64,000 nt of DNA, taken from assembly GCA_036435485.1 (NCBI GenBank), contig CM071598.1, forward strand, positions 226,998,648-227,062,647, in the 5' to 3' direction. The DNA comes from Saposhnikovia divaricata. Taxonomy: Eukaryota > Streptophyta > Magnoliopsida > Apiales > Apiaceae. A model generated the notes under the pieces. That model made no database searches. It had not been told where the DNA came from and worked only from the letters and a program-made list of their open reading frames with translations. Positions 39,718 to 52,969 of this stretch are shown here, one piece after another. Each line of letters starts with the position of its first letter. Position 1 is the first letter of the stretch. Position numbers and translations under genes: made by a program.

Positions 39718-42700
39718 AAAATTTTCATGAATTTCAATAACCCATTGGAACAAAATATGTAAAAATATCCACAAAATGGTCCGACTCGATTTTTAACAAT
39801 ATCCCGTGTACTAACTCCTTTGAGAATTTTCCGAAAACCGAGTTTCGATCATATCAGCTCCGATTCAGGTCTGAATTGCGTCAAATAAAATTTCATTGAA
39901 TTCCAATAACCCATAGGAACAAAATATGTAAAAATATCCACAAAATGGTTCGACCCGATTTTTAACAATATCCCGTGTACTAACACCTTTGAGAATTTTC
40001 CGAAAACCGAGTTTCGATCATATCAGCTCCGATTCCGGTCCGAACTGCGTCAAATAAAATTTCGTTGAATTCCAATAACCCATAGGAACAAAATATGTAA
40101 AAATATCCACAAAATGGTCCGACTCAATTTTTAACAATATCCCGTGTACTAACCCCTTTGAGGATTATCCGAAAATCGAGTTTCGATCATATCAGCTCCG
40201 ATTCAGGTCTGAATTGCGTCAAATAAAATTTTGTTGAATTTCAATAACCCATAGGAACAAAATATGTAAAAATATCCACAAAATGGTCCGACTAGATTTT
40301 TAACAATATCCCGTGTACTAACTCCTTTGAGCATTTTCCGAAAACCGAGTTTCGATCATATCAGCTCCGATTCAGGTCTGAATTGCGTCAAATAAAATTT
40401 CGTTGAATTCCAATAACCCATAGGAACAAAATATTTAAAAATATCAACAAAATAGTCCGACCTTTTTTTAACAATATCCCGTGTACTAACCCCTTTGAGA
40501 ATTTTCCGAAAACCGAGTTTCGATCATATCAGCTCCGATTCCGGTCCGAACTGCGTCAAATAAAATTTTGTTGAATTTCAATAACCCATAGGAACAAAAT
40601 ACGTAAAAATATCCACAAAATGGTCCGACTCGATTATTAACAATATCCCGTGTACTAACCCCTTTGAGGATTATCCAAAAACCGAATTTTGACTACATCA
40701 GCTCCGATTCAGGTCTGAATTGTGTCAAATAAAATTTCGTTGAATTCCAATGACCCATAAGAACAAAATATGTAAAAATATCCTTAAAATGGTCCGATTC
40801 GATTTTTAACAATATCCCGGGTACTAACCACTTTGAGGAATATACGAAAACCGAGTTTCGATCATATCAGCTCCGATTCAGGTCTGAATTGCGTCAAATA
40901 AAATTTTGTTGAATTTCAATAACCCATTGGAAAAAAATATGTAAAAATACCCACAAAATGGTCCGACTCGATTTTTAAAAATATCCTGTGTACTAACCCC
41001 TTTGAGAATTTTCCGAAAACCGAGTTTCGATCATATCAGCTCCGATTCAGGTCTGAATTGCGTCAAATAAAATTTCATTGAATTCCAATAACCCATAGGA
41101 ACAAAATATGTAAAAATATCCACAAAATGGTTCGACCTGATTTTTAACAATATCCCGTGTACTAACACCTTTGAGAATTTTCCGAAAACCGAGTTTCGAT
41201 CATATCAGCTCCGATTCCGGTCCGAACTGCGTCAAATAAAATTTCGTTGAATTCCAATAACCCATAGGAACAAAATATATAAAAATATCCACAAAATGGT
41301 CCGACTTGATTTTTAACAATATCCCGTGTACTAACCCCTTTGAGAATTTTTCCAAAACCGAGTTTCGATCATATCAACTCTGATTCAGGTTCGAACTGCG
41401 TCAAATAAAATTTTGTTGAATTCCAATAACCCATAGGAACAAAATATGTAAAAATATCCATAAAATGGTCCGACTCGATTATTAACAATATCCCGTGTAC
41501 TAACCCCTTTGAGGATTATCCAAAAACCGAATTTTGACTACATCAGCTCCGATTCAGGTCTGAATTGTGTCAAATAAAATTTCGTTGAATTCCAATGACC
41601 CATAAGAACAAAATATGTAAAAATATCCTTAAAATGGTCCGATTCGATTTTTAACAATATCCCGGGTACTAACCACTTTGAGGAATATACGAAAACCGAG
41701 TTTCGATCATATCAGCTCCGATTCAGGTCTGAATTGCGTCAAATAAAATTTTGTTGAATTTCAATAACCCATTGGAACAAAATATGTAAAAATACCCACA
41801 AAATGGTCCGACTCGATTTTTAAAAATATCCTGTGTACTAACCCCTTTGAGAATTTTCCGAAAACCGAGTTTCGATCATATCAGCTCCGATTCAGGTCTG
41901 AATTGCGTCAAATAAAATTTCATTGAATTCCAATAACCCATAGGAACAAAATTTGTAAAAATATCCACAAAATGGTTCGACCTGATTTTTAACAATATCC
42001 CGTGTACTAACACCTTTGAGAATTTTCCGAAAACCGAGTTTCGATCATATCAGCTCCGATTCCGGTCCGAACTGCGTCAAATAAAATTTCGTTGAATTCC
42101 AATAACCCATAGGAACAAAATATATAAAAATATCCACAAAATGGTCCGACTTGATTTTTAACAATATCCCGTGTACTAACCCCTTTGAGAATTTTTCCAA
42201 AACCGAGTTTCGATCATATCAACTCTGATTCAGGTTCGAACTGCGTCAAATAAAATTTTGTTGAATTCCAATAACCCATAGGAACAAAATATGTAAAAAT
42301 ATCCATAAAATGGTCCGACTCGATTTTTAACAATATCCCGTGTACTAACCCCTTTGAGGAATATCCAAAAACCCAGTTTTGACTATATCAGCTCCGATTC
42401 AGGTCTGAATTGTGTCAAATAAAATTTCGTTGAATTCCAATAACCCATAGGAACAAAATATTTAAAAATATCCTTAAAATGGTCCGACTCGATTTTTAAC
42501 AATATCCCGTGTACTAGCCACTTTGAGGATTATCCAAAAACCGAGATTTAACTATATCAGCTCCGATTCAGGTCTGAATTGCGTCAAATAAAATTTCGTT
42601 GAATTCCAATAACCCATAGGAACAAAATATGTAAAAATATCCACAAAATGGTCCGACTTGATTTTTAACAATATCCCGTGTACTAACCCCTTTGAGAATT

Positions 42701-45700
42701 TTTTGAAAACCGAGTTTCGATCATATCAACTCTAATTCAGGTTCGAACTGCGTCAAATAAAATTTTGTTGAATTTCAATAACCCATAGGAACAAAATATG
42801 TAAAAATATCCAAAAAATGGTCCAACTCGATTTTTAACAATATCCTGTGTACTAACCCCTTTGAGGAATATCCAAAAACCTAGTTTTGACTATATCAGCT
42901 CCGATTCAGGTCTGAATTGTGTCAAATAAAATTTCGTTGAATTCCAATAACCCATAGGAACAAAATATTTAAAATTTTCCTTAAAATGGTCCGACTCGAT
43001 TTTTAACAATATCCCGTGTACTAGCCACTTTGAGGATTATCCGAAAACCGAGTTTCGATCATATCAGCTCCAATTCAGGTCTGAATTGCGTCAAATAAAA
43101 TTTTGTTGAATTTCAATAACCCATTGGAACAAAATATGTAAAAATATCCACAAAATGGTCCGACTCGATTTTTAACAATATCCCGTGTACTAACACCTTT
43201 GAGAATTTTCCGAAAACCGAGTTTGGATCATATCAGCTCCGATTCCGGTCCGAACTGCGTCAAATAAAATTTCGTTGAATTCCAATAACCCATAGGAAAA
43301 AAATATGTAAAAATATCCACAAAATGGTCCGACTCAATTTTTAACAATATCCCGTGTACTAGCCCCTTTGAGGATTATCCGAAAACCGAGCTTCGATCAT
43401 ATCAGCTCCGATTCAAGTCTGAATTGCGTCAAATAAAATTTTGTTGAATTTCAATAACCCATAGGAACAAAATATGTAAAAATATCCACAAAATGGTCCG
43501 ACTCGATTTTTAACAATATCCCGTGTACTAACCCCTTTGAGGATTATCCGAAAACCGAGTTTCGATCATATCAGCTCCGATTCAGGTCTGAATTGCGTCA
43601 AATAAAATTTTGTTGAATTTCAATAACCCATAGGAACAAAATATGTAAAAATATCCACAAAATGGTCCGACTCGATTTTTAACAATATCCCGTGTACTAA
43701 CTCCTTTGAGCATTTTCCGAAAACCGAGTTTGGATCATATCAGCTCCGATTCCGGTCTGAACTGCGTCAAATAAAATTTCGTTGAATTCCAATAACCCAT
43801 AGGAAAAAATATGTAAAAATATCCACAAAATGGTCCGACTCAATTTTTAACAATTTCCCGTGTACTAACCCCTTTGAGGATTATCCGAAAACCGAGTTTC
43901 GATCATATCAGCTCCGATTCCGGTCCGAACTGCGTCAAATAAAATTTCGTTGAATTCCAATAACCCATAGGAACAAAATATGTAAAAATATCCACAAAAT
44001 GGTCCGACTAGATTTTTAACAATATCACGTGTACTAACCGCTTTGAGAATTTTCCGAAAACCGAGTTTCGATCATATCAGCTCCGATTCAGGTCTGAATT
44101 GCGTCAAATAAAATTTCATTGAATTCCAATAACCCATAGGAACAAAATATGTAAAAATATCCACAAAATGGTTCGACCCGATTTTTAACAATATCCCGTG
44201 TACTAACACCTTTGAGAATTTTCCGAAAACCGAGTTTGGATCATATCAGCTCCGATTTCGGTCCGAACTGCGTCAAATAAAATTTCGTTGAATTCCAATA
44301 ACCCATAGGAAAAAAATATGTAAAAATATCCACAAAATGGTCCGACTCAATTTTTAACAATATCCCGTGTACAACCCCTTTGAGGATTATCCGAAAACCG
44401 AGTTTCGATCATATCAGCTCCGATTCAGGTCTGAATTGCGTCAAATAAAATTTTGTTGAATTTCAATAACCCATAGGAACAAAATATGTAAAAATATCCA
44501 CAAAATGGTCCGACTCGATTTTTAACAATATCCCGTGTACTAACTCCTTTGAGGATTTTCCGAAAACCGAGTTTCGATCATATCAGCTCCGATTCAGGTC
44601 TGAATTGCGTCAAATAAAATTTCGTTGAATTCCAATAACCCATAGGAACAAAAACAAAATAGTCCGACCCGATTTTTAACAATATCCCGTGTACTAACCC
44701 CTTTGAGAATTTTCCGAAAACCGAGTTTCGATCATATCAGCTCCGATTCCGGTCCGAACTGCGTCAAATAAAATTTTGTTGAATTTCAATAACCCATAGG
44801 AACAAAATATGTAAAAATATCCACAAAATGGTCCGACTCGATTATTAACAATATCCCGTGTACTAACCCCTTTGAGGATTATCCAAAAACCGAGTTTTGA
44901 CTATATCAGCTCCGATTCAGGTCTGAATTGTGTCAAATAAAATTTCGTTGAATTCCAATGACCCATAAGAACAAAATATGTAAAAATATCCTTAAAATGG
45001 TCCGATTCGATTTTTAACAATATCCCGTGTACTAACCACTTCGAGGAATATCCGAAAATCGAGTTTCGATCATATCAGCTCCGATTCAGGTCTGAATTGC
45101 GTCAAATAAAATTTTGTTGAATTTCAATAACCCATAGGAACAAAATATGTAAAAATATCCACAAAATGGTCCGACTCGATTTTTAAAAATATCCCATGTA
45201 CTAACCCCTTTGAGAATTTTCCGAAAACCGAGTTTCGATCATATCAGCTCCGATTCAGGTCTGAATTGCGTCAAATAAAATTTCATTGAATTCCAATAAC
45301 CCATAGGAACAAAATATGTAAAAATATCCACAAAATGGTTCAACCCGATTTTTAACAATATCCCGTGTACTAACACCTTTGAGAATTTTCCGAAAACCGA
45401 GTTTCGATCATATCAGCTCCGATTCCGGTCCGAACTGCGTCAAATAAAATTTCGTTGAATTCCAATAACCCATAGGAACAAAATATGTAAAAATATCCAC
45501 AAAATGGTCCGACTCGATTTTTAACAATATCCCGTGTACTAACCCCTTTGAGGAATATCCAAAAACCCAGTTTTGACTATATCAGCTCCGATTCAGGTCT
45601 GAATTGTGTCAAATAAAATTTCGTTGAATTCCAATTACCCATAGGAACAAAATATTTAAAAATATCCACAAAATGGCCCGATTTTATTTTAACAAAATCC

Positions 45701-46459
45701 CGTGTACTAACCCCTTTGAGAATTTTCCGAAAATCGAGTTTCGATCATATCAGCTCCGATTCCAGTCTGAGCTGCGTCAAATAAAATTTCGTTGAATTAC
45801 AATAAACAATAGGAACAAAATATGTAAAATTATCCACAAAATTGACCAACTCGATTTTTTAACAATATCCCGTGTACTAACCCTTTTGAGGATTATCCAA
45901 AAACCGAGATTTAACTATATCAGCTCCGATTCAGGTCTGAATTGCGTCAAATAAAATTTCGTTGAATTCCAATAACCCATAGGAACAAAATATGTAAAAA
46001 TATCCACAAAATGGTCCGACTTGATTTTTAACAATATCCCGTGTACTAACCCCTTTGAGAATTTTTCGAAAACCGAGTTTCGATCATATCAACTCTTATT
46101 CAGGTTCGAACTGCGTCAAATAAAATTTTGTTGAATTTCAATAACCCATAGGAACAAAATATGTAAAAATATCCACAAAATGGTCCGACTCGATTTTTAA
46201 CAATATCCTGTGTACTAACCCCTTTGAGGAATATCCAAAAACCCAGTTTTGACTATATCAGCTCCGATTCAGGTCTGAATTGTGTCAAATAAAATTTCGT
46301 TGAATTCCAATAACCCATAGGAACAAAATATTTAAAAATTTCATTAAAATGGTCCGACTCGATTTTTAACAATATCCCGTGTACTAGCCACTTTGAGGAT
46401 TATCCGAAAACCGAGTTTCGATCATATCAGCTCCGATTCAGGTCTGAATTGCGTCAAAT
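39718..46459 (+). repeat. HOR-V copy B (40-monomer unit, 6742 bp)
   Basis: It is almost identical to copy A; by eye I noticed only single-base changes such as ggaaaaaaatatg near 40930 (A copy ggaacaaaatatg) and aaaatttgtaaaa near 41949 (A copy aaaatatgtaaaa). No length change separates the copies. A tandem unit this long and this similar implies a recent duplication, or a possible assembly duplication that should be excluded. Confidence 0.92.
40623..42312 (+). repeat. 845-bp duplication, both units, in copy B
   Basis: This is the equivalent of 33881-35570 shifted by 6742 bp. It comprises two five-monomer units (40623-41467 and 41468-42312). Unit 1 has the private variant ggaaaaaaatatg near 40930. 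Confidence 0.87.
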
Positions 46460-49400
46460 AAAATTTTCATGAATTTCAATAACCCATTGGAACAAAATAT
46501 GTAAAAATATCCACAAAATGGTCCGACTCGATTTTTAACAATATCCCGTGTACTAACTCCTTTGAGAATTTTCCGAAAACCGAGTTTCGATCATATCAGC
46601 TCCGATTCAGGTCTGAATTGCGTCAAATAAAATTTCATTGAATTCCAATAACCCATAGGAACAAAATATGTAAAAATATCCACAAAATGGTTCGACCCGA
46701 TTTTTAACAATATCCCGTGTACTAACACCTTTGAGAATTTTCCGAAAACCGAGTTTCGATCATATCAGCTCCGATTCCGGTCCGAACTGCGTCAAATAAA
46801 ATTTCGTTGAATTCCAATAACCCATAGGAACAAAATATGTAAAAATATCCACAAAATGGTCCGACTCAATTTTTAACAATATCCCGTGTACTAACCCCTT
46901 TGAGGATTATCCGAAAACCGAGTTTCGATCATATCAGCTCCGATTCAGGTCTGAATTGCGTCAAATAAAATTTTGTTGAATTTCAATAACCCATAGGAAC
47001 AAAATATGTAAAAATATCCACAAAATGGTCCGACTAGATTTTTAACAATATCCCGTGTACTAACTCCTTTGAGCATTTTCCGAAAACCGAGTTTCGATCA
47101 TATCAGCTCCGATTCAGGTCTGAATTGCGTCAAATAAAATTTCGTTGAATTCCAATAACCCATAGGAACAAAATATTTAAAAATATCAACAAAATAGTCC
47201 GACCTTTTTTTAACAATATCCCGTGTACTAACCCCTTTGAGAATTTTCCGAAAACCGAGTTTCGATCATATCAGCTCCGATTCCGGTCCGAACTGCGTCA
47301 AATAAAATTTTGTTGAATTTCAATAACCCATAGGAACAAAATACGTAAAAATATCCACAAAATGGTCCGACTCGATTATTAACAATATCCCGTGTACTAA
47401 CCCCTTTGAGGATTATCCAAAAACCGAGTTTTGACTATATCAGCTCCGATTCAGGTCTGAATTGTGTCAAATAAAATTTCGTTGAATTCCAATGACCCAT
47501 AAAAACAAAATATGTAAAAATATCCTTAAAATGGTCCGATTCGATTTTTAACAATATCCCGTGTACTAACCACTTTGAGGAATATCCGAAAACCGAGTTT
47601 CGATCATATCAGCTCCGATTCAGGTCTAAATTGCGTCAAATAAAATTTTGTTGAATTTCAATAACCCATAGGAACAAAATAAGTAAAAATATCCACAAAA
47701 TGGTCCTACTCGATTTTTAAAAATATCCCGTGTACTAACCCCTTTGAGAATTTTCCGAAAACCGAGTTTCGATCATATCAGCTCCGATTCAGGTCTGAAT
47801 TGCGTCAAATAAAATTTCATTGAATTCCAATAACCCATAGGAACAAAATATGTAAAAATATCCACAAAATGGTTCGACCCGATTTTTAACAATATCCCGT
47901 GTACTAACACCTTTGAGAATTTTCCGAAAACCGAGTTTCGATCATATCAGCTCCGATTCCGGTCCGAACTGCGTCAAATAAAATTTTGTTGAATTCCAAT
48001 AAACCATGGGAATAAAATATGTAAAAATATCCACAAAATGGTCCGACTCGATTTTTAACAATATCCCGTGTACTAACCCCTTTGAGGAATATCCAAAAAC
48101 CTAGTTTTGACTATATCAGCTCCGATTCAGGTCTGAATTGTGTCAAATAAAATTTCGTTGAATTCCAATAACCCATAGGAACAAAATATTTAAAAATATC
48201 CTTAAAATGGTCCGACTCGATTTTTAACAATATCCCGTGTACTAGCCACTTTGAGGATTATCCGAAAACCGAGTTTCGATCATATCAGCTCCGATTCAGG
48301 TACGAACAGCGTCAAATAAAATTTTGTTGAATTTGAATAACCCATAGGAACAAAATATGTGAAAATATCCACAAAATGGTCCGACTTGATTTTTAACAAT
48401 ATCCCGTGTACTAACCCCTTTGAGAATTTTTCGAAAACCGAGTTTCGATCATATGAGCTCCGATTCCAGTCCGAGCTGCGTCAAATAAAATTTCGTTGAA
48501 TTCCAATAAACCATAGGAACAAAATATGTAAAAGTATCCACAAAATTGACCAACTCGATTTTTTAACAATATCCCGTGTACTAACCCTTTTGAGGATTAT
48601 CCAAAAACCGAGATTTAACTATATCAGCTCCGATTCAGGTCTGAATTGCGTCAAATAAAATTTCGTTGAATTCCAATAACCCATAGGAACAAAATATATA
48701 AAAATATCCACAAAATGGTCCGACTTGATTTTTAACAATATCCCGTGTACTAACCCCTTTGAGAATTTTTTGAAAACCGAGTTTCGATCATATCAACTCT
48801 GATTCAGGTTCGAACTGCGTCAAATAAAATTTTGTTGAATTCCAATAACCCATAGGAACAAAATATGTAAAAATATCCATAAAATGGTCCGACTCGATTT
48901 TTAACAATATCCCGTGTACTAACCCCTTTGAGGAATATCCAAAAACCCAGTTTTGACTATATCAGCTCCGATTCAGGTCTGAATTGTGTCAAATAAAATT
49001 TCGTTGAATTCCAATAACCCATAGGAACAAAATATTTAAAAATATCCTTAAAATGGTCCGACTCGATTTTTAACAATATCCCGTGTACTAGCCACTTTGA
49101 GGATTATCCGAAAACCGAGTTTCGATCATAGCAGCTCCGATTCAGGTCTGAATTGCGTCAAATAAAATTTTGTTGAATTTCAATAACCCATAGGTACAAA
49201 ATATGTAAAAATATCCACAAAATGGTCCGACTCGATTTTTAACAATATCCCGTGTACTAACCCCTTTGAGAATTTTCCGAAAACCGAGTTTCGATCATAT
49301 CAGCTCCGATTCAGGTTTAAATTGCGTCAAATAAAATTTCATTGAATTCCAATAACCCATAGGAACAAAATACGTAAAAATATCCACAAAATGGTTCGAC

Positions 49401-50009
49401 CCGATTTTTAACAATATCCCGTGTACTAACACCTTTGAGAATTTTCCGAAAACCGAGTTTGGATCATATCAGCTCCGATTCCGGTCCGAACTCCGTCAAA
49501 TAAAATTTCGTTGAATTCCAATAACCCATAGGAACAAAATATGTAAAAATATCCACAAAATGGTCCGACTCAATTTTTAACAATATCCCGTGTACTAACC
49601 CCTTTGAGGATTATCCGAAAACCGAGTTTCGATCATATTAGCTCCGATTCAGGTCTGAATTGCGTCAAATAAAATTTTGTTGAATTTCAATAACCCATAG
49701 GAACAAAATATGTAAAAATATCCACAAAATGGTCCGACTCAATTTTTAACAGTATCCCGTGTACTAACTCCTTTGAGCATTTTCCGAAAACCGAGTTTCG
49801 ATCATATCAGCTCCGATTCAGGTTTGAATTGCGTTAAATAAAATTTCGTTGAATTCCAATAGCCCATAGGAACAAAATATTTAAAAATATCAACAAAATA
49901 GTCCGACCCGATTTTTAACAATATCCCGTGTACTAACCCCTTTGAGAATTTTCCGAAAACCGAGTTTCGATCATATCAGCTCCGATTCCGGTCCGAACTG
50001 GGTCAAATA
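46181..50009 (+). repeat. Segment S, second copy
   Basis: This is the 17034/17035-bp-offset partner of 29146-32975; its first 1.2 kb also belongs to the partial third HOR-V copy. Together the two S copies flank the two 6742-bp units. Homology with the first copy ends at ccgaactgggtcaaataa (near 49996): here it goes on to attttgttgaatttc, whereas the first copy joins to tttcatgaatttc. Confidence 0.85.
46460..47415 (+). repeat. HOR-V partial third copy
   Basis: It continues at the 6742-bp offset from copy B (tttcatgaat 46465, gacctttttttaac 47203, aaaatacgtaaaa near 47340). Near 47420 copies A and B have aaccgaattttgactacatc, but this copy has aaccgagttttgactatatc and follows segment S (near 30380) from there on. 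The right breakpoint of the 6742-bp amplification lies between these markers. Confidence 0.85.
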
Positions 50010-51615
50010 AAATTTTGTTGAATTTCAATAACCCATAGGAACAAAATATGTAAAAGTATCCATAAAATGGTCCGACTCGATTATTAACAATATCCTGTGT
50101 ACTAACCCCTTTGAGGATTATCCAAAAACCGAGTTTTGACTACATCAGCTCCGATTCAGGTCTGAATTGTGTCAAATAAAATTTCGTTGAATTCCAATGA
50201 CCCATAAGAACAAAATATGTAAAAATATCCTTAAAATGGTCCGATTCGATTTTTAACAATATCCCGTGTACTAACCACTTTGAGGAATATACGAAAACCG
50301 AGTTTCGATCATATTAGCTCCGATTCAGGTCTGAATTGCGTCAAATAAAATTTTGTTGAATTTCAATAACCCATAGGAACAAAATATGTAAAAATATCCA
50401 CAAAATGGTCCGACTCGATTTTTAAAAATATCCCGTGTACTAACCCCTTTGAGAATTTTCCGAAAACCGAGTTTCGATCATATCAGCTCCGATTCAGGTC
50501 TGAATTGCGTCAAATAAAATTTCATTGAATTCCAATAACCCATAGGAACAAAATATGTAAAATTATCCACAAAATGGTTCGACCTGATTTTTAACAATAT
50601 CCCGTGTACTAACACCTTTGAGAATTTCCCGAAAACCGAGTTTCGATCATATCAGCTCCGATTCCGGTCCGAACTGCGTCAAATAAAATTTCGTTGAATT
50701 CCAATAACCCATAGGAACAAAATATATAAAAATATCCACAAAATGGTCCGACTCAATTTTTAACAATATCCCGTGTACTAACCCCTTTGATTATTATCCG
50801 AAAACCGAGTTTCGATCATATCAGCTCCGATTCATGTTCGAACTGCGTCAAATAAAATTTTGTTGAATTGTGTCAAATAAAATTTCGTTGAATTCCAATA
50901 ACCCATAGGAACAAAATTTTTAAAAATATCCTTAAAATGGTCCGACTCGATTTTTAACAATATCCCGTGTACTAGCCACTTTGAGGATTATCCGAAAACC
51001 GAGTTTCGATCATATCAGCTCCGATTCAGGTCTGAATTGCGTCAAATAAAATTTTGTTGAATTTCAATAACCCATAGGAACAAAATATGTAAAAATATCC
51101 ACAAAATGGTCCGGCTCGATTTTTAACAATATCCCGTGTGCTAACCCCTTTGAGAATTTTCCGAAAACCGAGTTTCGATCATATCAGCTCCGATTCAGGT
51201 TTGAATTGCGTCAAATAAAATTTCGTTGAATTCCAATAACCCATAGGAACAAAATATTTAAAAATATCAACAAAATAGTCCGACCCGATTTTTAACAATA
51301 TCCCGTGTACTAACCCCTTTGAGAATTTTCCGAAAACCGAGTTTCGATCATATCAGCTCCGATTCCGGTCCGAACTGCGTCAAATAAAATTTTGTTGAAT
51401 TTCAATAACCCATAGGAACAAAATATGTAAAAATATCCACAAAATGGTCCGACTCGATTATTAACAATATCCCGTGTACTAACCCCTTTGAGGATTATCC
51501 AAAAACCGAGTTTCGATCATATCAGCTCCGATTCCGGTCCGAACTGCGTCAAATAAAATTTCGTTGAATTCCAATAACCCATAGGAACAAAATATGTAAA
51601 AATATCCACAAAATG
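50010..51615 (+). repeat. Monomer mosaic without clear local HOR
   Basis: Ordinary monomers of mixed types (gattattaac, gaatatacgaaaacc, aaaaatatcccgtg, gttcgacctg), related to those of 54-64 kb but in a different order. It includes the aberrant 194-bp monomer at 50772-50965 and a private gattattatccg change near 50789. I see no gene or other feature in this stretch. Confidence 0.75.
50772..50965 (+). repeat. Out-of-register 194-bp monomer
   Basis: The landmark cgtgtactaa is at 50772 and next at 50966, a spacing of 194 bp (169+25). After aataaaattttgttgaatt the sequence returns to gtgtcaaataaaatttcg, so about 25 bp of the monomer (positions 104-128) are present twice. The join sits in tgaatt (50864-50869), a six-base word found at both monomer positions 98-103 and 123-128. 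This looks like a microhomology-mediated exchange or slip. Confidence 0.9.
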
Positions 51616-52969
51616 GTCCGACTCGATTTTTAACAATATCCCGTGTACTAACCCCTTTGAGGAATATCCAAAAACCCAGTTTTGACTATATCAGCTCCGA
51701 TTCAGGTCTGAATTGTGTCAAATAAAATTTCGTTGAATTCCAATTACCCATAGGAACAAAATATTTAAAAATATCCACAAAATGGTCCGACTTTATTTTT
51801 AACAATATCCCGTGTACTAACCCCTTTGAGAATTTTCCGAAAACCGAGTTTCGATCATATCAGCTCCGATTCCAGTCTGAGCTGCGTCAAATAAAATTTC
51901 GTTGAATTCCAATAAACCATAGGAACAAAATATGTAAAAGTATCCACAAAATTGACCAACTCGATTTTTTAACAATATCCCGTGTACTAACCCTTTTGAG
52001 GATTATTCAAAAACCGAGATTTAACTATATCAACTCCGATTCAGGTCTGAATTGCGTCAAATAAAATTTCATTGAATTCCAATAACCCATAGGAACAAAA
52101 TATGTAAAAATATCCACAAAATGGTTCGACCTGATTTTTAACAATATCCCGTGTACTAACACTTTTGAGAATTTTCCGAAAACCGAGTTTCGATCATATC
52201 AGCTCCGATTCCGGTCCGAACTGCGTCAAATAAAATTTCGTTGAATTCCAATAACCCATAGGAACAAAATATGTAAAAATATCCACAAAATGGTCCGACT
52301 CGATTTTTAACAATATCCCGTGTACTAACCCCTTTGAGGAATATCCAAAAACCCAGTTTTGACTATATCAGCTCCGATTCAGGTCTGAATTGTGTCAAAT
52401 AAAATTTCGTTGAATTCCAATTACCCATAGGAACAAAATATTTAAAAATATCCACAAAATGGTCCGACTTTATTTTTAACAATATCCCGTGTACTAACCC
52501 CTTTGAGAATTTTCCGAAAACCGAGTTTCGATCATATCAGCTCCGATTCCAGTCTGAGTTGCGTCAAATAAAATTTCGTTGAATTCCAATAAACCATAGG
52601 AACAAAATATGTAAAAGTATCCACAAAATTGACCAACTCGATTTTTTAACAATATCCCGTGTACTAACCCTTTTGAGGATTATCCAAAAACCGAGATTTA
52701 ACTATATCAACTCCGATTCAGGTCTGAATTGCGTCAAATAAAATTTCGTTGAATTCCAATAACCCATAGGAACAAAATATGTAAAAATATCCACAAAATG
52801 GTCCGACTTGATTTTTAACAATATCCCGTGTACTAACCCCTTTGAGAATTTTTCGAAAACCGAGTTTCGATCATATCAACTCTCATTCATGTTCGAACTG
52901 CGTCAAATAAAATTTTGTTGAATTCCAATAACCCATAGGAACAAAATATGTAAAAATATCCACAAAATG
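51616..52969 (+). repeat. Four-monomer (677-bp) imperfect duplication
   Basis: gtccgactcgattttt plus gaggaatatcc at 51616 recurs at 52293 (677 bp, four monomers plus one base). The first three monomers match in order: gaggaatatcc, then gactttatttttaac, then ccaactcgatttttt. The fourth differs: gttcgacctg with aatttcattg in the first unit, gacttgattttt with caactctcattcatg in the second. Unlike elsewhere, the tttatttttaac monomers here have five T and full length. Confidence 0.75.
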
